Assembly: GCF_002021565.1 (NCBI RefSeq)
Contig: NZ_MSZX01000025.1
Span: 27 to 60,393 of the forward strand
Source: Paenibacillus selenitireducens
GTDB lineage: Bacteria; Bacillota; Bacilli; Paenibacillales; Paenibacillaceae
DNA length: 60,367 nt
Direction: 5' to 3'
Shown here: piece by piece, positions 24,408 to 32,448 of the stretch
Position numbering within the stretch: the first letter of the stretch is position 1
How the letters are laid out: every line of letters starts with the position of its first letter
Made by a program: the position numbers and the translations under genes
Notes under the pieces: generated by a model
Told to the model about the DNA's origin: nothing
Database searches by the model: none
Seen by the model: the letters and a program-made list of their open reading frames with translations, nothing else

Positions 24408-25889
24408 TTATTTTCCTCCTGTAGCAAGACTCATAATGCTTTCTTGTGTCGCTTCTTCCCGCGACAAGATGCCTTTAACGGTACCTTCGTGCACCACCGC
24501 GATCCGATCGCTCATCCCCAGCACTTCCGGCAATTCGGATGATACCATAATGATAGCCACACCTTGCTCGGTCAGTTGATTCATAATCGAGTAGATTTCT
24601 TTTTTCGCGCCGACATCGACGCCGCGCGTCGGCTCGTCGAGAATTAACAACTGCGGCTCGGTTCCGAGCCACTTGGCAATGACAACCTTCTGCTGATTGC
24701 CGCCGCTCAAATACCGTACATGCTGCGCTGACCCCGAAGCCTTTACATTAAGCTGCTGCATGAGGCGATCGATAAGCTCCTTTTCCTTCGCGCTGTTAAT
24801 CACGCCCCCATTAGACAATCTACCGAAATTCGTGAGCGCTATATTATCGTTTATGGAGAAATCAAGCAGCAAGCCTTTTGTCTTGCGATCCTCGGTAATA
24901 TATCCAATCTGCCGCTTGATCGCATCATGCGGACTTTTCACTCGAACCGGGATGCCGCCAATCTTAAGCGTTCCGCCAGTCGTCGGTTCTAAGCCGAATA
25001 TTGCGTTCATAATTTCCGTACGCCCTGCGCCCATCAGTCCGGCAAAACCGAAAATTTCGCCCCGACGAACCGTGAAGGAAACCTTATTGAATTTTCGCGA
25101 CGTCAAATGCTCCGCTTCCAGAAATACTTCGCCGGGTGTGCTTGTCCGTCGAGGAAAGCGCTCTCCAATACTGCGTCCAACCATCATTCGGACAACGTCG
25201 TCAAAGGATGTATCCACAATTTGTTTCGTATCCACATACGTTCCATCACGCAAAATCGTAATTCGGTCGCACATGGCGAAGATCTCTTCCATCCGATGTG
25301 AAATATATACAATGGAAACCCCGCTTGCTTTCAGCTTCCTCATCACGTTAAACAAGGTCTGAATTTCTCGTTCTGTTAAAGCTGCAGTCGGCTCATCCAT
25401 AATAATGACCTTCGCGTCAGTCATAAGCGCCTTCGCGATTTCGATCATTTGCTGTTGTCCTACGGAAAGGTTTTCTGCCAACTCCTTCGGATCCAACGGA
25501 ATACCGAGCGACGCCATCTTCTCTGCGGTAATCCGATTCATCTCTTTTGTCTTCATAACTCCAAGCGGACCCGATTTGAGCTCCCGTCCGAGAAATAAAT
25601 TCTCCGCTACGGTTAAATACGGCAATATATTCAACTCTTGATGGATAAACGAAATGCCGTTCCGTTCCGCATCCTTCGGATTTTTGAAGGTACGTTGTTT
25701 GCCGTCGATCAGGATTTCACCCTCATCTTGTGCATACATGCCGGTTAATATTTTCATTAAGGTCGATTTTCCGGCTCCATTCTCCCCCATTAAAGCGTGA
25801 ATCTCTCCTTCAACTAATGAGAACTTCACTTGACGAAGCACTTGGTTGCCGTGAAACGCCTTGGAAATTTGCTTCATTTCAATGTTCAT
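24408..25889 (-). CDS. rbsA: Ribose import ATP-binding protein, two ABC domains
   Basis: About 493 residues with tandem ABC domains. The first has Walker [10 protein letters not shown] and signature [15 protein letters not shown]; the second has the usual degenerate [10 protein letters not shown]-loop and [15 protein letters not shown] with [15 protein letters not shown]. The start at 25889 (MNIEMKQ) follows GGGGGTGC; an upstream extension overlaps rbsD and is not needed. The stop is 1 base before the rbsC start, so translation is coupled. Confidence 0.95.
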   Translation of the reverse strand: MNIEMKQISKAFHGNQVLRQVKFSLVEGEIHALMGENGAGKSTLMKILTGMYAQDEGEILIDGKQRTFKNPKDAERNGISFIHQELNILPYLTVAENLFLGRELKSGPLGVMKTKEMNRITAEKMASLGIPLDPKELAENLSVGQQQMIEIAKALMTDAKVIIMDEPTAALTEREIQTLFNVMRKLKASGVSIVYISHRMEEIFAMCDRITILRDGTYVDTKQIVDTSFDDVVRMMVGRSIGERFPRRTSTPGEVFLEAEHLTSRKFNKVSFTVRRGEIFGFAGLMGAGRTEIMNAIFGLEPTTGGTLKIGGIPVRVKSPHDAIKRQIGYITEDRKTKGLLLDFSINDNIALTNFGRLSNGGVINSAKEKELIDRLMQQLNVKASGSAQHVRYLSGGNQQKVVIAKWLGTEPQLLILDEPTRGVDVGAKKEIYSIMNQLTEQGVAIIMVSSELPEVLGMSDRIAVVHEGTVKGILSREEATQESIMSLATGGK

Positions 25890-25905
25890 ACACAAGCACC
25901 CCCTA

Positions 25906-26298
25906 TTAAAAAATAACGCCTGAGTAAAGAATGATATTGGCAAAAGGTGTAGCTTCTCCAGTTCTTATGATCGCATGCGAATCCGTCGTTTTCCTTTTCA
26001 GCTCGCTATGGGGAACGACTTGAAGCGAATCCCCAAATATAGACCGCATTTCTTCATACATTGCCGGATTATGGTCTTGCATTTCTTCAGCGATGACAGC
26101 AGCTTCCACCTTCATGTCGCTTAGTACGACCTTTAATGTATCTATAAATGACGGTTTCCCGAGCTCCAACACCAAATCGATTCGTTCTACATTTCGTGGA
26201 ATAGGCAAGCCGCAATCTGCAATCGCAATCGAATCGGTATGCCCTAATTGACTCAACACCTGAGAAATATGACTATTGAGGACCCCGTTTCTTTTCAC
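25906..26298 (-). CDS. rbsD: D-ribose pyranase
   Basis: 130 residues. Converts beta-pyranose ribose to the furanose form used by ribokinase. The catalytic His20 is in [17 protein letters not shown], and the C-terminal [15 protein letters not shown] is the usual RbsD ending. First gene of the rbsDACB operon, start with GGAG site. Confidence 0.94.
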   Translation of the reverse strand: MKRNGVLNSHISQVLSQLGHTDSIAIADCGLPIPRNVERIDLVLELGKPSFIDTLKVVLSDMKVEAAVIAEEMQDHNPAMYEEMRSIFGDSLQVVPHSELKRKTTDSHAIIRTGEATPFANIILYSGVIF

Positions 26299-26325
26299 TT
26301 TGATTTCCTCCAGTATCGCCTTAGT

Positions 26326-26402
26326 TGTAATCGGTTACAAAAACGATTTATCAATGTGTAACCGTTTACACACATAGTACATATTTTTTTTATTTCTGTC
26401 AA
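26326..26402 (-). promoter_or_regulatory. rbsDACB promoter and RbsR operators
   Basis: Minus-strand TTGACA (26397-26402) and TACTAT (26374-26379) with 17-base spacing. Directly downstream is the palindrome TGTGTAACCGTTTACACACA (26355-26374), and a second near-palindrome TGTAATCGGTTACA lies at 26326-26339. The first is identical, base for base, to the operator before rbsK, which marks it as the RbsR site. Confidence 0.85.
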
Positions 26403-26435
26403 TGGAATATAAATATTTTCTTAATTACCGAAGTG

Positions 26436-26480
26436 TTGACTCCCATTTTCAGCTGTGTTACGTTTGTGGAAACGATAACA
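26436..26480 (+). promoter_or_regulatory. rbsR promoter with cre-like site
   Basis: TTGACT (26436-26441), 17 bases, TACGTT (26459-26464). Next to it TGGAAACGATAACA (26467-26480) fits the CcpA cre consensus, so rbsR may be under carbon catabolite control. Confidence 0.55.
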
Positions 26481-26497
26481 TATGAAGAGGGGTTGCC

Positions 26498-27490
26498 ATG
26501 TCTACTATTAGAGATGTTAGTAAGTTAGCCGGTGTTTCCGTTGCAACCATCTCCAGATTTCTCAACCAAAGCGGCTATGTCAGCAAAGAAGCGGAAGAAA
26601 CCATTTTAGCCGCTATTCAGAAGCTTAACTATAAACCGAACAACATCGCCCGCAGTCTGGCCGGTAAAAAAACGTCAACCATCGCGCTGCTCGTGCCTGA
26701 TATATTAAATCCTTTTTTCCCGGAAATTGCCCGCGCTGCCGAAGATGCGGCAAGCCGGCTCGGATACACGCTTATTTTATGCAATACCGATCATAATCCG
26801 GATAAAGAGCGAAATTACATCGACGTACTTATCAACAAGCGTATTGACGGAATAATCATCTCATCGTATACGATCCGTCCGGAACAAATTTATGCGTTGG
26901 AAGCGGAAAACATCCCTGTCGTTGTCATCGATAATGCGTGGCATGACACGTCTATTGTTTCGATCTCAACAGACAACCGGGCGGGCGGCCAAATGGCTGC
27001 ACAGCATTTACTGGAATGCGGATGCAGGAAAATAGGGCATATCTGCGGTCCTTATCATATTGCAGCAGCTAAGGACCGCATGTTAGGGTATGAGGATGCG
27101 TGCTCGCAGCAAGAATGGTTTACACCCAGCCTTATGGTTTACGGGGATTTCAGCGTCAGCGGAGGCTATCATGCGATGCGGGAATTGTACGACAAACATC
27201 CGGATGTGGACGGCGTGTTCGCCGGCAATGATTTGATGGCCGCCGGAGCGATGAAGGCATTGCACGAGCTTGGCGTGCGGATTCCCGATCAAATGAAGGT
27301 CATCGGCTATGACGGTATTCAAATGGATATGTTCTCCCCCGCGCTTTCTACGATTGCGCAACCGATCTATTCCATCGGGGAACTTGCCATGACCTATCTG
27401 GATCAAATGATTAAAGAAAAGCCATTAGAGAAGAAATCTTATCCGATCGATGTCCAGTTGATTGTTAACGCTTCCTCGCGGTTGCCATAA
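26498..27490 (+). CDS. rbsR: LacI family ribose operon repressor
   Basis: 330 residues. N-terminal LacI helix-turn-helix (STIRDVSKLAGVSVATISRF) and hinge region KLNYKPNNIARSLAGKKT, then a ribose-binding-protein-like core with FAGNDLMAAGAMKAL and VIGYDGIQMDMFSPAL. Divergent from rbsDACB and convergent with rbsK. It should repress both through the shared 20-base operator and be released by ribose (family knowledge). Confidence 0.93.
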   Translation: MSTIRDVSKLAGVSVATISRFLNQSGYVSKEAEETILAAIQKLNYKPNNIARSLAGKKTSTIALLVPDILNPFFPEIARAAEDAASRLGYTLILCNTDHNPDKERNYIDVLINKRIDGIIISSYTIRPEQIYALEAENIPVVVIDNAWHDTSIVSISTDNRAGGQMAAQHLLECGCRKIGHICGPYHIAAAKDRMLGYEDACSQQEWFTPSLMVYGDFSVSGGYHAMRELYDKHPDVDGVFAGNDLMAAGAMKALHELGVRIPDQMKVIGYDGIQMDMFSPALSTIAQPIYSIGELAMTYLDQMIKEKPLEKKSYPIDVQLIVNASSRLP

Positions 27491-27509
27491 TATTGCATTT
27501 TCGAACAAC

Positions 27510-27556
27510 ATAAAACCCCACGACGCCGATATAATCGAAGCTCCGTGGGGTTTTAT
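27510..27556. terminator. Bidirectional terminator between rbsR and rbsK
   Basis: ATAAAACCCCACG (27510-27522) pairs with CGTGGGGTTTTAT (27544-27556), giving T runs on both strands between two convergent genes. Confidence 0.9.
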
Positions 27557-27582
27557 GTTTATGAATACATCTACATTGTGTA

Positions 27583-28491
27583 TTACAGGTACGAAAGAAC
27601 TTCGTCGTACGTAGGCATGCCCTCTTGTGCACCCAATTTCGTTACGGACAGGGCTGATGCACGTACAGCAAACCGAAGGCAGCGCTCCAGCTCCCATCCT
27701 TGAGCTAGACCAAAAGACAGGGCACCATTAAAGCAATCCCCTGCTCCTGTCGTATCTGCTACTTGTACGTTTATCCCAGGAATACATTCCATACGACCCG
27801 ATTGCAAATAGGCACAGCCCTTCTCTCCAAGCGTTACGATAACTTGAATGTTGTAGCGGGTTTTCCATTCCAGCATCGCCTGCTCTAATTGAGCTTCCGT
27901 GTCTAAAGCATATCCGCTAAGCGCAGCAAATTCCGTTTCATTTGGTGTAATGTAGTCCACAAGCTGAAGCAATGCTTCCGGAAGCTCTTGAGCAGGGGCC
28001 GGGTTCAGCACGGTTGTCACCCCCGACTGCTTCGCCAACGATAATGCACGATATACCGTTTCCATAGGTATTTCCAGCTGTGTAAGCAGAATATCCGCTT
28101 GCTCGATTTCGTGCTCATAGCGGGCCACAAGCTCCGGCGTGCACATACCGTTTGCCCCGGGAATAACGACAATGCAATTGTCCCCTGAAGTCCGGTATAT
28201 ATTCGCCACACCTGTCGAGGTGCCTGCGATCGTCTCTACACACTGTGTGCTTACGCCACTTTGTTCCAGCTCACGCAGCGTTCCTTGTCCAAAGAAGTCA
28301 TCCCCGACAGCGCCGATTAACTTCGACTCCGCACCTAATCGCGCTGCTCCTACGGCTTGATTCGCTCCCTTGCCGCCGGAAAAATACTCGATCCCTTCAC
28401 CCTGGATTGTCTCACCTAATACAGGCATTCTGCCCGTAGATACCACAATATCTCGATTAATACTGCCAACTACAACAATTTTGCTTGTCAT
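27583..28491 (-). CDS. rbsK: Ribokinase
   Basis: 302 residues, PfkB family. Phosphorylates ribose to ribose-5-phosphate. Motif 1 is YFSGGKGANQAVGAARLG, and the anion-hole/catalytic motif is VADTTGAGDCFNGALSFGL with the catalytic Asp. GGGGGATG site precedes the ATG. Unlike many Firmicutes, rbsK is separated from rbsDACB but carries the same operator, so the regulon is split into two transcripts. Confidence 0.95.
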   Translation of the reverse strand: MTSKIVVVGSINRDIVVSTGRMPVLGETIQGEGIEYFSGGKGANQAVGAARLGAESKLIGAVGDDFFGQGTLRELEQSGVSTQCVETIAGTSTGVANIYRTSGDNCIVVIPGANGMCTPELVARYEHEIEQADILLTQLEIPMETVYRALSLAKQSGVTTVLNPAPAQELPEALLQLVDYITPNETEFAALSGYALDTEAQLEQAMLEWKTRYNIQVIVTLGEKGCAYLQSGRMECIPGINVQVADTTGAGDCFNGALSFGLAQGWELERCLRFAVRASALSVTKLGAQEGMPTYDEVLSYL

Positions 28492-28575
28492 TTTACATCC
28501 CCCGATCTGTGATAATAGAAATCAGTTGTGCTTATGGAAAGCATGTTAGCTTTTACTTCACGCGAGTGATTATAA

Positions 28576-28630
28576 TGTGTAACCGTTTACACACAACCAC
28601 AAAATAACACACTGCAGTTCGTTATGTCAA
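28576..28630 (-). promoter_or_regulatory. rbsK promoter with RbsR operator
   Basis: Minus-strand TTGACA (28625-28630), 17 bases, TTATTT (28602-28607), followed by TGTGTAACCGTTTACACACA (28576-28595), identical to the rbsD operator. Confidence 0.85.
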
Positions 28631-28796
28631 TGAAGATGATCGAATGAACGACTTTTTACGATACGATCTTAATAATATCTTACCCCAATCATTATACTCT
28701 TGTTTGTTTCTTTCCAACCTGCTCATGTAATAATGCACAGATGCCCAGTATCAGTATATATTATGATAAAACTATCTGAGGCAGGAGGAATTTTAA

Positions 28797-29351
28797 GTGG
28801 AAACTGGATTAACCGGATATCATCATCAACATTTCCGTATTCATCCGATTTTAGATCAAATTTTGGAGAGGTGGACTGGGGAACAAAAAGAGACTGTTCA
28901 TTTATTAATCCATAAATATGGTTTACCAAATGAAGCAAGCTGGACAAAAATCATCTGGTATAACAATGGTCCTTGGAAGCGCACGATTGTTCATCTTGAT
29001 ACAGTACCTCATAACTTTCCAACTCCCCATCTTGATTATTTGGAACAAACCATTGATTATAAAGTGCCTGTTCAATTTTTTGATGAATTGGCACAGTTTG
29101 ATGGCAGTTTATATCCAGACCGAACTGCTGGCGAAGCTACGGCCAAATGCGATCAAGAAGCAGCTAATTTTATGGCTTTAAACTTGATGAATGACATCCT
29201 TACTGGCAGGCGAAACGTAGAAGATGCACGTCATTTTGCAACTGAAATTGAAAAAGGACTTCGATTAAAAGGTCAATCGTCACCTTATTTCGAAAGATTC
29301 CTTTTCCCAAAACAAATTCATACTGCTGATCCCGATGTCCGCTATTTTTAA
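28797..29351 (+). CDS. Conserved-looking hypothetical protein
   Basis: 184 residues, GTG start with AGGAGG site 8 bases upstream. Soluble. Contains IIWYNNGPWKRTIVHLDTVP, then FPTPHLDYLEQTIDYKVP and AGEATAKCDQEAANFMALNL, with several conserved-looking His, Asp and Trp residues. I do not recognise a family. Faces the repeat at 29427 and the fusion gene beyond. Confidence 0.7.
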   Translation: METGLTGYHHQHFRIHPILDQILERWTGEQKETVHLLIHKYGLPNEASWTKIIWYNNGPWKRTIVHLDTVPHNFPTPHLDYLEQTIDYKVPVQFFDELAQFDGSLYPDRTAGEATAKCDQEAANFMALNLMNDILTGRRNVEDARHFATEIEKGLRLKGQSSPYFERFLFPKQIHTADPDVRYF

Positions 29352-29426
29352 GTTAAACGTAAACGGCAGAGATGGTTCCGTTATATATATGTACTGTCTT
29401 CTTCCTATAAATGTTTAGACTTTAAC

Positions 29427-29519
29427 TAACCTGCCGGTTAGTTAAATAAAATGAGCAGACTACGGTAGTCTGCTCAACAATGTATAGTATTCCACTATCG
29501 TGTCCCGTTTAGCGCAATG
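29427..29519. repeat. CCGTTAG element copy Q (TGAGCAG hairpin class)
   Basis: Left arm AACCTGCCGGTTAG (29428-29441), perfect stem TGAGCAGACTAC (29452-29463) pairing with 29465-29476, then right arm TATCGTGTCCCGTTTAG (29495-29511). Same hairpin class and flank as copy I, 12.7 kb away. It separates convergent genes. Confidence 0.88.
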
Positions 29520-29550
29520 ATCACCTATTCCGAGTAGATCTACTCAATAA

Positions 29551-30609
29551 TCATCGTATAACCTCTAATCGCCCTCTAAAGAACAATTCTGAAGGTTCAA
29601 TTTCATCCGTTGCCCCATCTAAGATTCGTTTAACATCGTCTAACGTTTCGTAAAGAGACAACCACTCACCTAATTTTTTAGTGTAAGGTTCCGAGACAAA
29701 GAAGGGTTGTGCAAGGAAAGATTCAAGTCTTTCCCCGCGCTTGTAAAGTTGCAAATCTATTTCAGATATCTTATCAAAACCTTGTGCAGTCACAAGTGAT
29801 CTTAGCTCTCTATAACGACGAAGTAATTTCCGTGCACGTTGCTGCGTTGCTAAATGAACGGCGTCTAAGTGTGCCCCTTCTAGTACAGTTGAGGTAGATG
29901 CAACCGGATCTATTGCCGGATAAATGTTGCGACTAATTAAATCGGTATCAAACCGCCAAAGCGTATCAAGAGGTCCATATGCACCCTGATCATCCACAAC
30001 TTCGCATTTTATATCTACAAGTGCTATGGTAATCGGTCTGGCTCCAACTTCCTTTAGACTTTCACGCAATGATAACAATTCACCAGATAATACCATACTA
30101 CGATCAAGTCCGAGTAAGACATCCTTTTCATCACGCAGACTTACGATCCGGTTATAAACCTCTTCTTTAGTGGCGTGTGTAAATTCCGATTGTGCTTGAA
30201 CATGATTGATTCCTGGAGCATCAGAACCAGGGTCCCAAAAAACAGTGGCAAACCCGCGCTTTTTCATTCGAAGCATAAATTCTGCTAACAATACCAGTTG
30301 CCCCATATTAGGCCGAGCCACAAACCCCACCGTCCCACCGCGTACCACCGGAGCAAGTAAATCCAAAGCTTTAATTCCTGTTTCGATCATTCGTATCCCA
30401 CTCCCTCTAATAATGAGTTCATCAAGACTACATCCTGCTAATGACGCAAGGGCCACTAAAGTTCTCACTTCAGCCCGACCGACAGGGATTTTCCCCGTAC
30501 ATAAGTTGGAAACAGTCGCTGCCCTAAGACCAGCTGTCCGTGCCGCAGTAGTAAGGTTAGGAACACGACGACGCAATAGCGGAACGTTAAGCTGTAACTC
30601 TTCATCCAT
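29551..30609 (-). CDS. XRE-like HTH fused to a degenerate F1-ATPase beta-subunit-like protein
   Basis: 352 residues. Residues about 8-68 form an XRE-type helix-turn-helix (LTTAARTAGLRAATVSNL, then LVALASLAGCSLDELI). Residues 72-350 align with AtpD: MIETGIKALDLLAPVVRGG, IYPAIDPVASTSTVLEG (229-245), RKLLRRYRELRSLVTAQGFD, then DKISEID where AtpD has DELSEED, and LESFLAQPFFVSEPYT. The Walker A segment GGAGVGKT of AtpD is ARPNMGQL here (98-105), and the catalytic GERTREGN segment is DPGSDAPG. ATP hydrolysis is therefore unlikely; the beta-barrel N-domain of AtpD is replaced by the HTH. No other ATP synthase gene is nearby. Probably a DNA-binding regulator built on an ATPase scaffold (inference). 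Confidence 0.82.
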   Translation of the reverse strand: MDEELQLNVPLLRRRVPNLTTAARTAGLRAATVSNLCTGKIPVGRAEVRTLVALASLAGCSLDELIIRGSGIRMIETGIKALDLLAPVVRGGTVGFVARPNMGQLVLLAEFMLRMKKRGFATVFWDPGSDAPGINHVQAQSEFTHATKEEVYNRIVSLRDEKDVLLGLDRSMVLSGELLSLRESLKEVGARPITIALVDIKCEVVDDQGAYGPLDTLWRFDTDLISRNIYPAIDPVASTSTVLEGAHLDAVHLATQQRARKLLRRYRELRSLVTAQGFDKISEIDLQLYKRGERLESFLAQPFFVSEPYTKKLGEWLSLYETLDDVKRILDGATDEIEPSELFFRGRLEVIR

Positions 30610-30831
30610 TTTTTAACACCTCCTTACTCTATATAGTAATTATTTTTACCTTTAAAAGCAATAATTGTTTGTGGAGATTTATGAACAAAGATTGAAATGT
30701 ACCGATGACGTCCTTAATCGAATCAAATTCAATTCAAGCATGCGGTCAAGTGGAAGACCCCTCGCCCTTCTCTTCCGCAAAAACTGGTATAATAACCATA
30801 CGTCATATCTATATCGGGAGAATTATAGACC

Positions 30832-32448
30832 ATGCATGTCATTCATCCTTTAACTGATGCGGAATGGAACGAGCTTATCGCCTACATCGGTGAGCATGTT
30901 CAAGACGTTACGCTCAAACGAGGCTTTCAATACTATAAACAAAACCGCATCCGGTCCATCGCCATGCCGCAGAGCTATCATATCGAAGCAGACGTGAAGG
31001 GCAAAGAAACTTACCACGTCAAGGTTCACCTTAAGAATGTATCCGCCAGCCGCTGCACTTGTCCAATGCGTCGTCACTGCAAGCATCTCATCGCGGCATT
31101 GCTCTGGTACGCAGAACGGCAAGGTCGGTCGACCCACCAGATCATTAATGCCAAAATTCTATGGGAACTAAAAGGGAAGAAATCGGCGAATCCACCTCAC
31201 AAACCGATTCCTGCTGCCGTAAAACCAATCGAACAACGGAAAGTCAAGGCTGACATCCGATCTATGAATGTCTCCGAATGGCGCTCGTTATGGAATGATT
31301 GCGTAACGCCGTTCTCCAATATCATTCGGCACGATGCCTACTTGAAGTCCAATCTGACGGCTATGAATGCGATCAAGCCGAAGTTGCCGCCCGCACTTGA
31401 TCGCATTTACAGCTTGAACGCGTATATTTACCTATTGGGCAAAATTACGCAATGGAGTGTACCATCGGACTACGGTGCCGGATACAAAACCCGGCTGGCA
31501 CTTGAAGATGTCATGGATCTGATTCACTTGCTTCTTGGACAAGGCATACCGCTGACAGAAGCAGACAAATACGCATGGCTCCGGATCATGGAGACGCTGG
31601 AAGCCATTCGACAGCTCATTCGCGACCATCCGCTAAGCGATGCCATGATACACCTCTACCATCAATTGTGGCAGGATTGGATCCGTCCGAATATGTCCGA
31701 TTCTCGTCCGTATATCGACGAATTAAGCGCGCTTGACGCATTGATTCATGCGAGCAATGGACGTGCGCAGCCTTTTACATGGCTGTATTTCAAAACCATC
31801 ATGCTCTTCTATCTGGCTCGGGATCAGGAAGCTTGGGAGACGCTGCGAGAACTAAGCCGCGCGATATTTCTCACCACGTCGCATCTCACACCTTTCTTCG
31901 GTCCCCTCTATGATGCCAAAGATTGGCCGCGTCTGACGGCGTGGTTAGCCGAGACAGGACCCATGCTTCGCAAATATCACAACGAGCATTTCCAGTCGCA
32001 ATACCTAGACTACTGGAGCGGAATGCTGCGGCATTCACCGGAAGCGGAGCCGCTCCTGTTCGAGACATTGGCGCAGATGCTGCCTTTCTCAAGAACCTAC
32101 TATCAAGAGACGCTCTTGACCTACGAAAAATGGGAGCAATGGATCGACTATCAGCTGGCCACCGGAGGCGAGCCGCTCGAGTTCAGAGCAACGACGCTAG
32201 CACCCATTGAGAAAAACGCGCCGGAAGCCCTGCTTCCCTTCTATCATCAGGCCGTGGAGCGCTATGTGCAGCAGAAAAACCGGGACAGTTACAAATTAGC
32301 GGTGAAATTGCTCAAGCGATTGTTCAGAATGTATAAAAAAATGAAGCAAGAGGACCGCTGGATGCTGTTTCTAGAGACATTCACTGCGCGATACAGCCGT
32401 CTTCGCGCCCTGCAGCAGGAGCTTCAGAAAGGAAATCTACAGCTATGA
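30832..32448 (+). CDS. SWIM zinc-finger protein
   Basis: 538 residues. The SWIM motif C75-x-C77-x5-C83-x-H85 (CTCPMRRHCKH) follows LKRGFQYYKQNRI and a beta strand typical of the family. The long C-terminal part is helical without a known domain. Its stop overlaps the start of the SNF2 helicase gene by 4 bases (ATGA). SWIM proteins paired with SNF2 enzymes occur widely in Bacillales; the SWIM domain is thought to bind DNA or protein partners. Confidence 0.88.
   Translation: MHVIHPLTDAEWNELIAYIGEHVQDVTLKRGFQYYKQNRIRSIAMPQSYHIEADVKGKETYHVKVHLKNVSASRCTCPMRRHCKHLIAALLWYAERQGRSTHQIINAKILWELKGKKSANPPHKPIPAAVKPIEQRKVKADIRSMNVSEWRSLWNDCVTPFSNIIRHDAYLKSNLTAMNAIKPKLPPALDRIYSLNAYIYLLGKITQWSVPSDYGAGYKTRLALEDVMDLIHLLLGQGIPLTEADKYAWLRIMETLEAIRQLIRDHPLSDAMIHLYHQLWQDWIRPNMSDSRPYIDELSALDALIHASNGRAQPFTWLYFKTIMLFYLARDQEAWETLRELSRAIFLTTSHLTPFFGPLYDAKDWPRLTAWLAETGPMLRKYHNEHFQSQYLDYWSGMLRHSPEAEPLLFETLAQMLPFSRTYYQETLLTYEKWEQWIDYQLATGGEPLEFRATTLAPIEKNAPEALLPFYHQAVERYVQQKNRDSYKLAVKLLKRLFRMYKKMKQEDRWMLFLETFTARYSRLRALQQELQKGNLQL

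Noticed and set aside
414-29519. Integron attC sites
   Set aside because: The spacing of genes and repeats recalls a cassette array, but the two CCGTTAG arms are in the same orientation, so the R and L boxes cannot pair as attC requires, and no integrase gene is present in the window.
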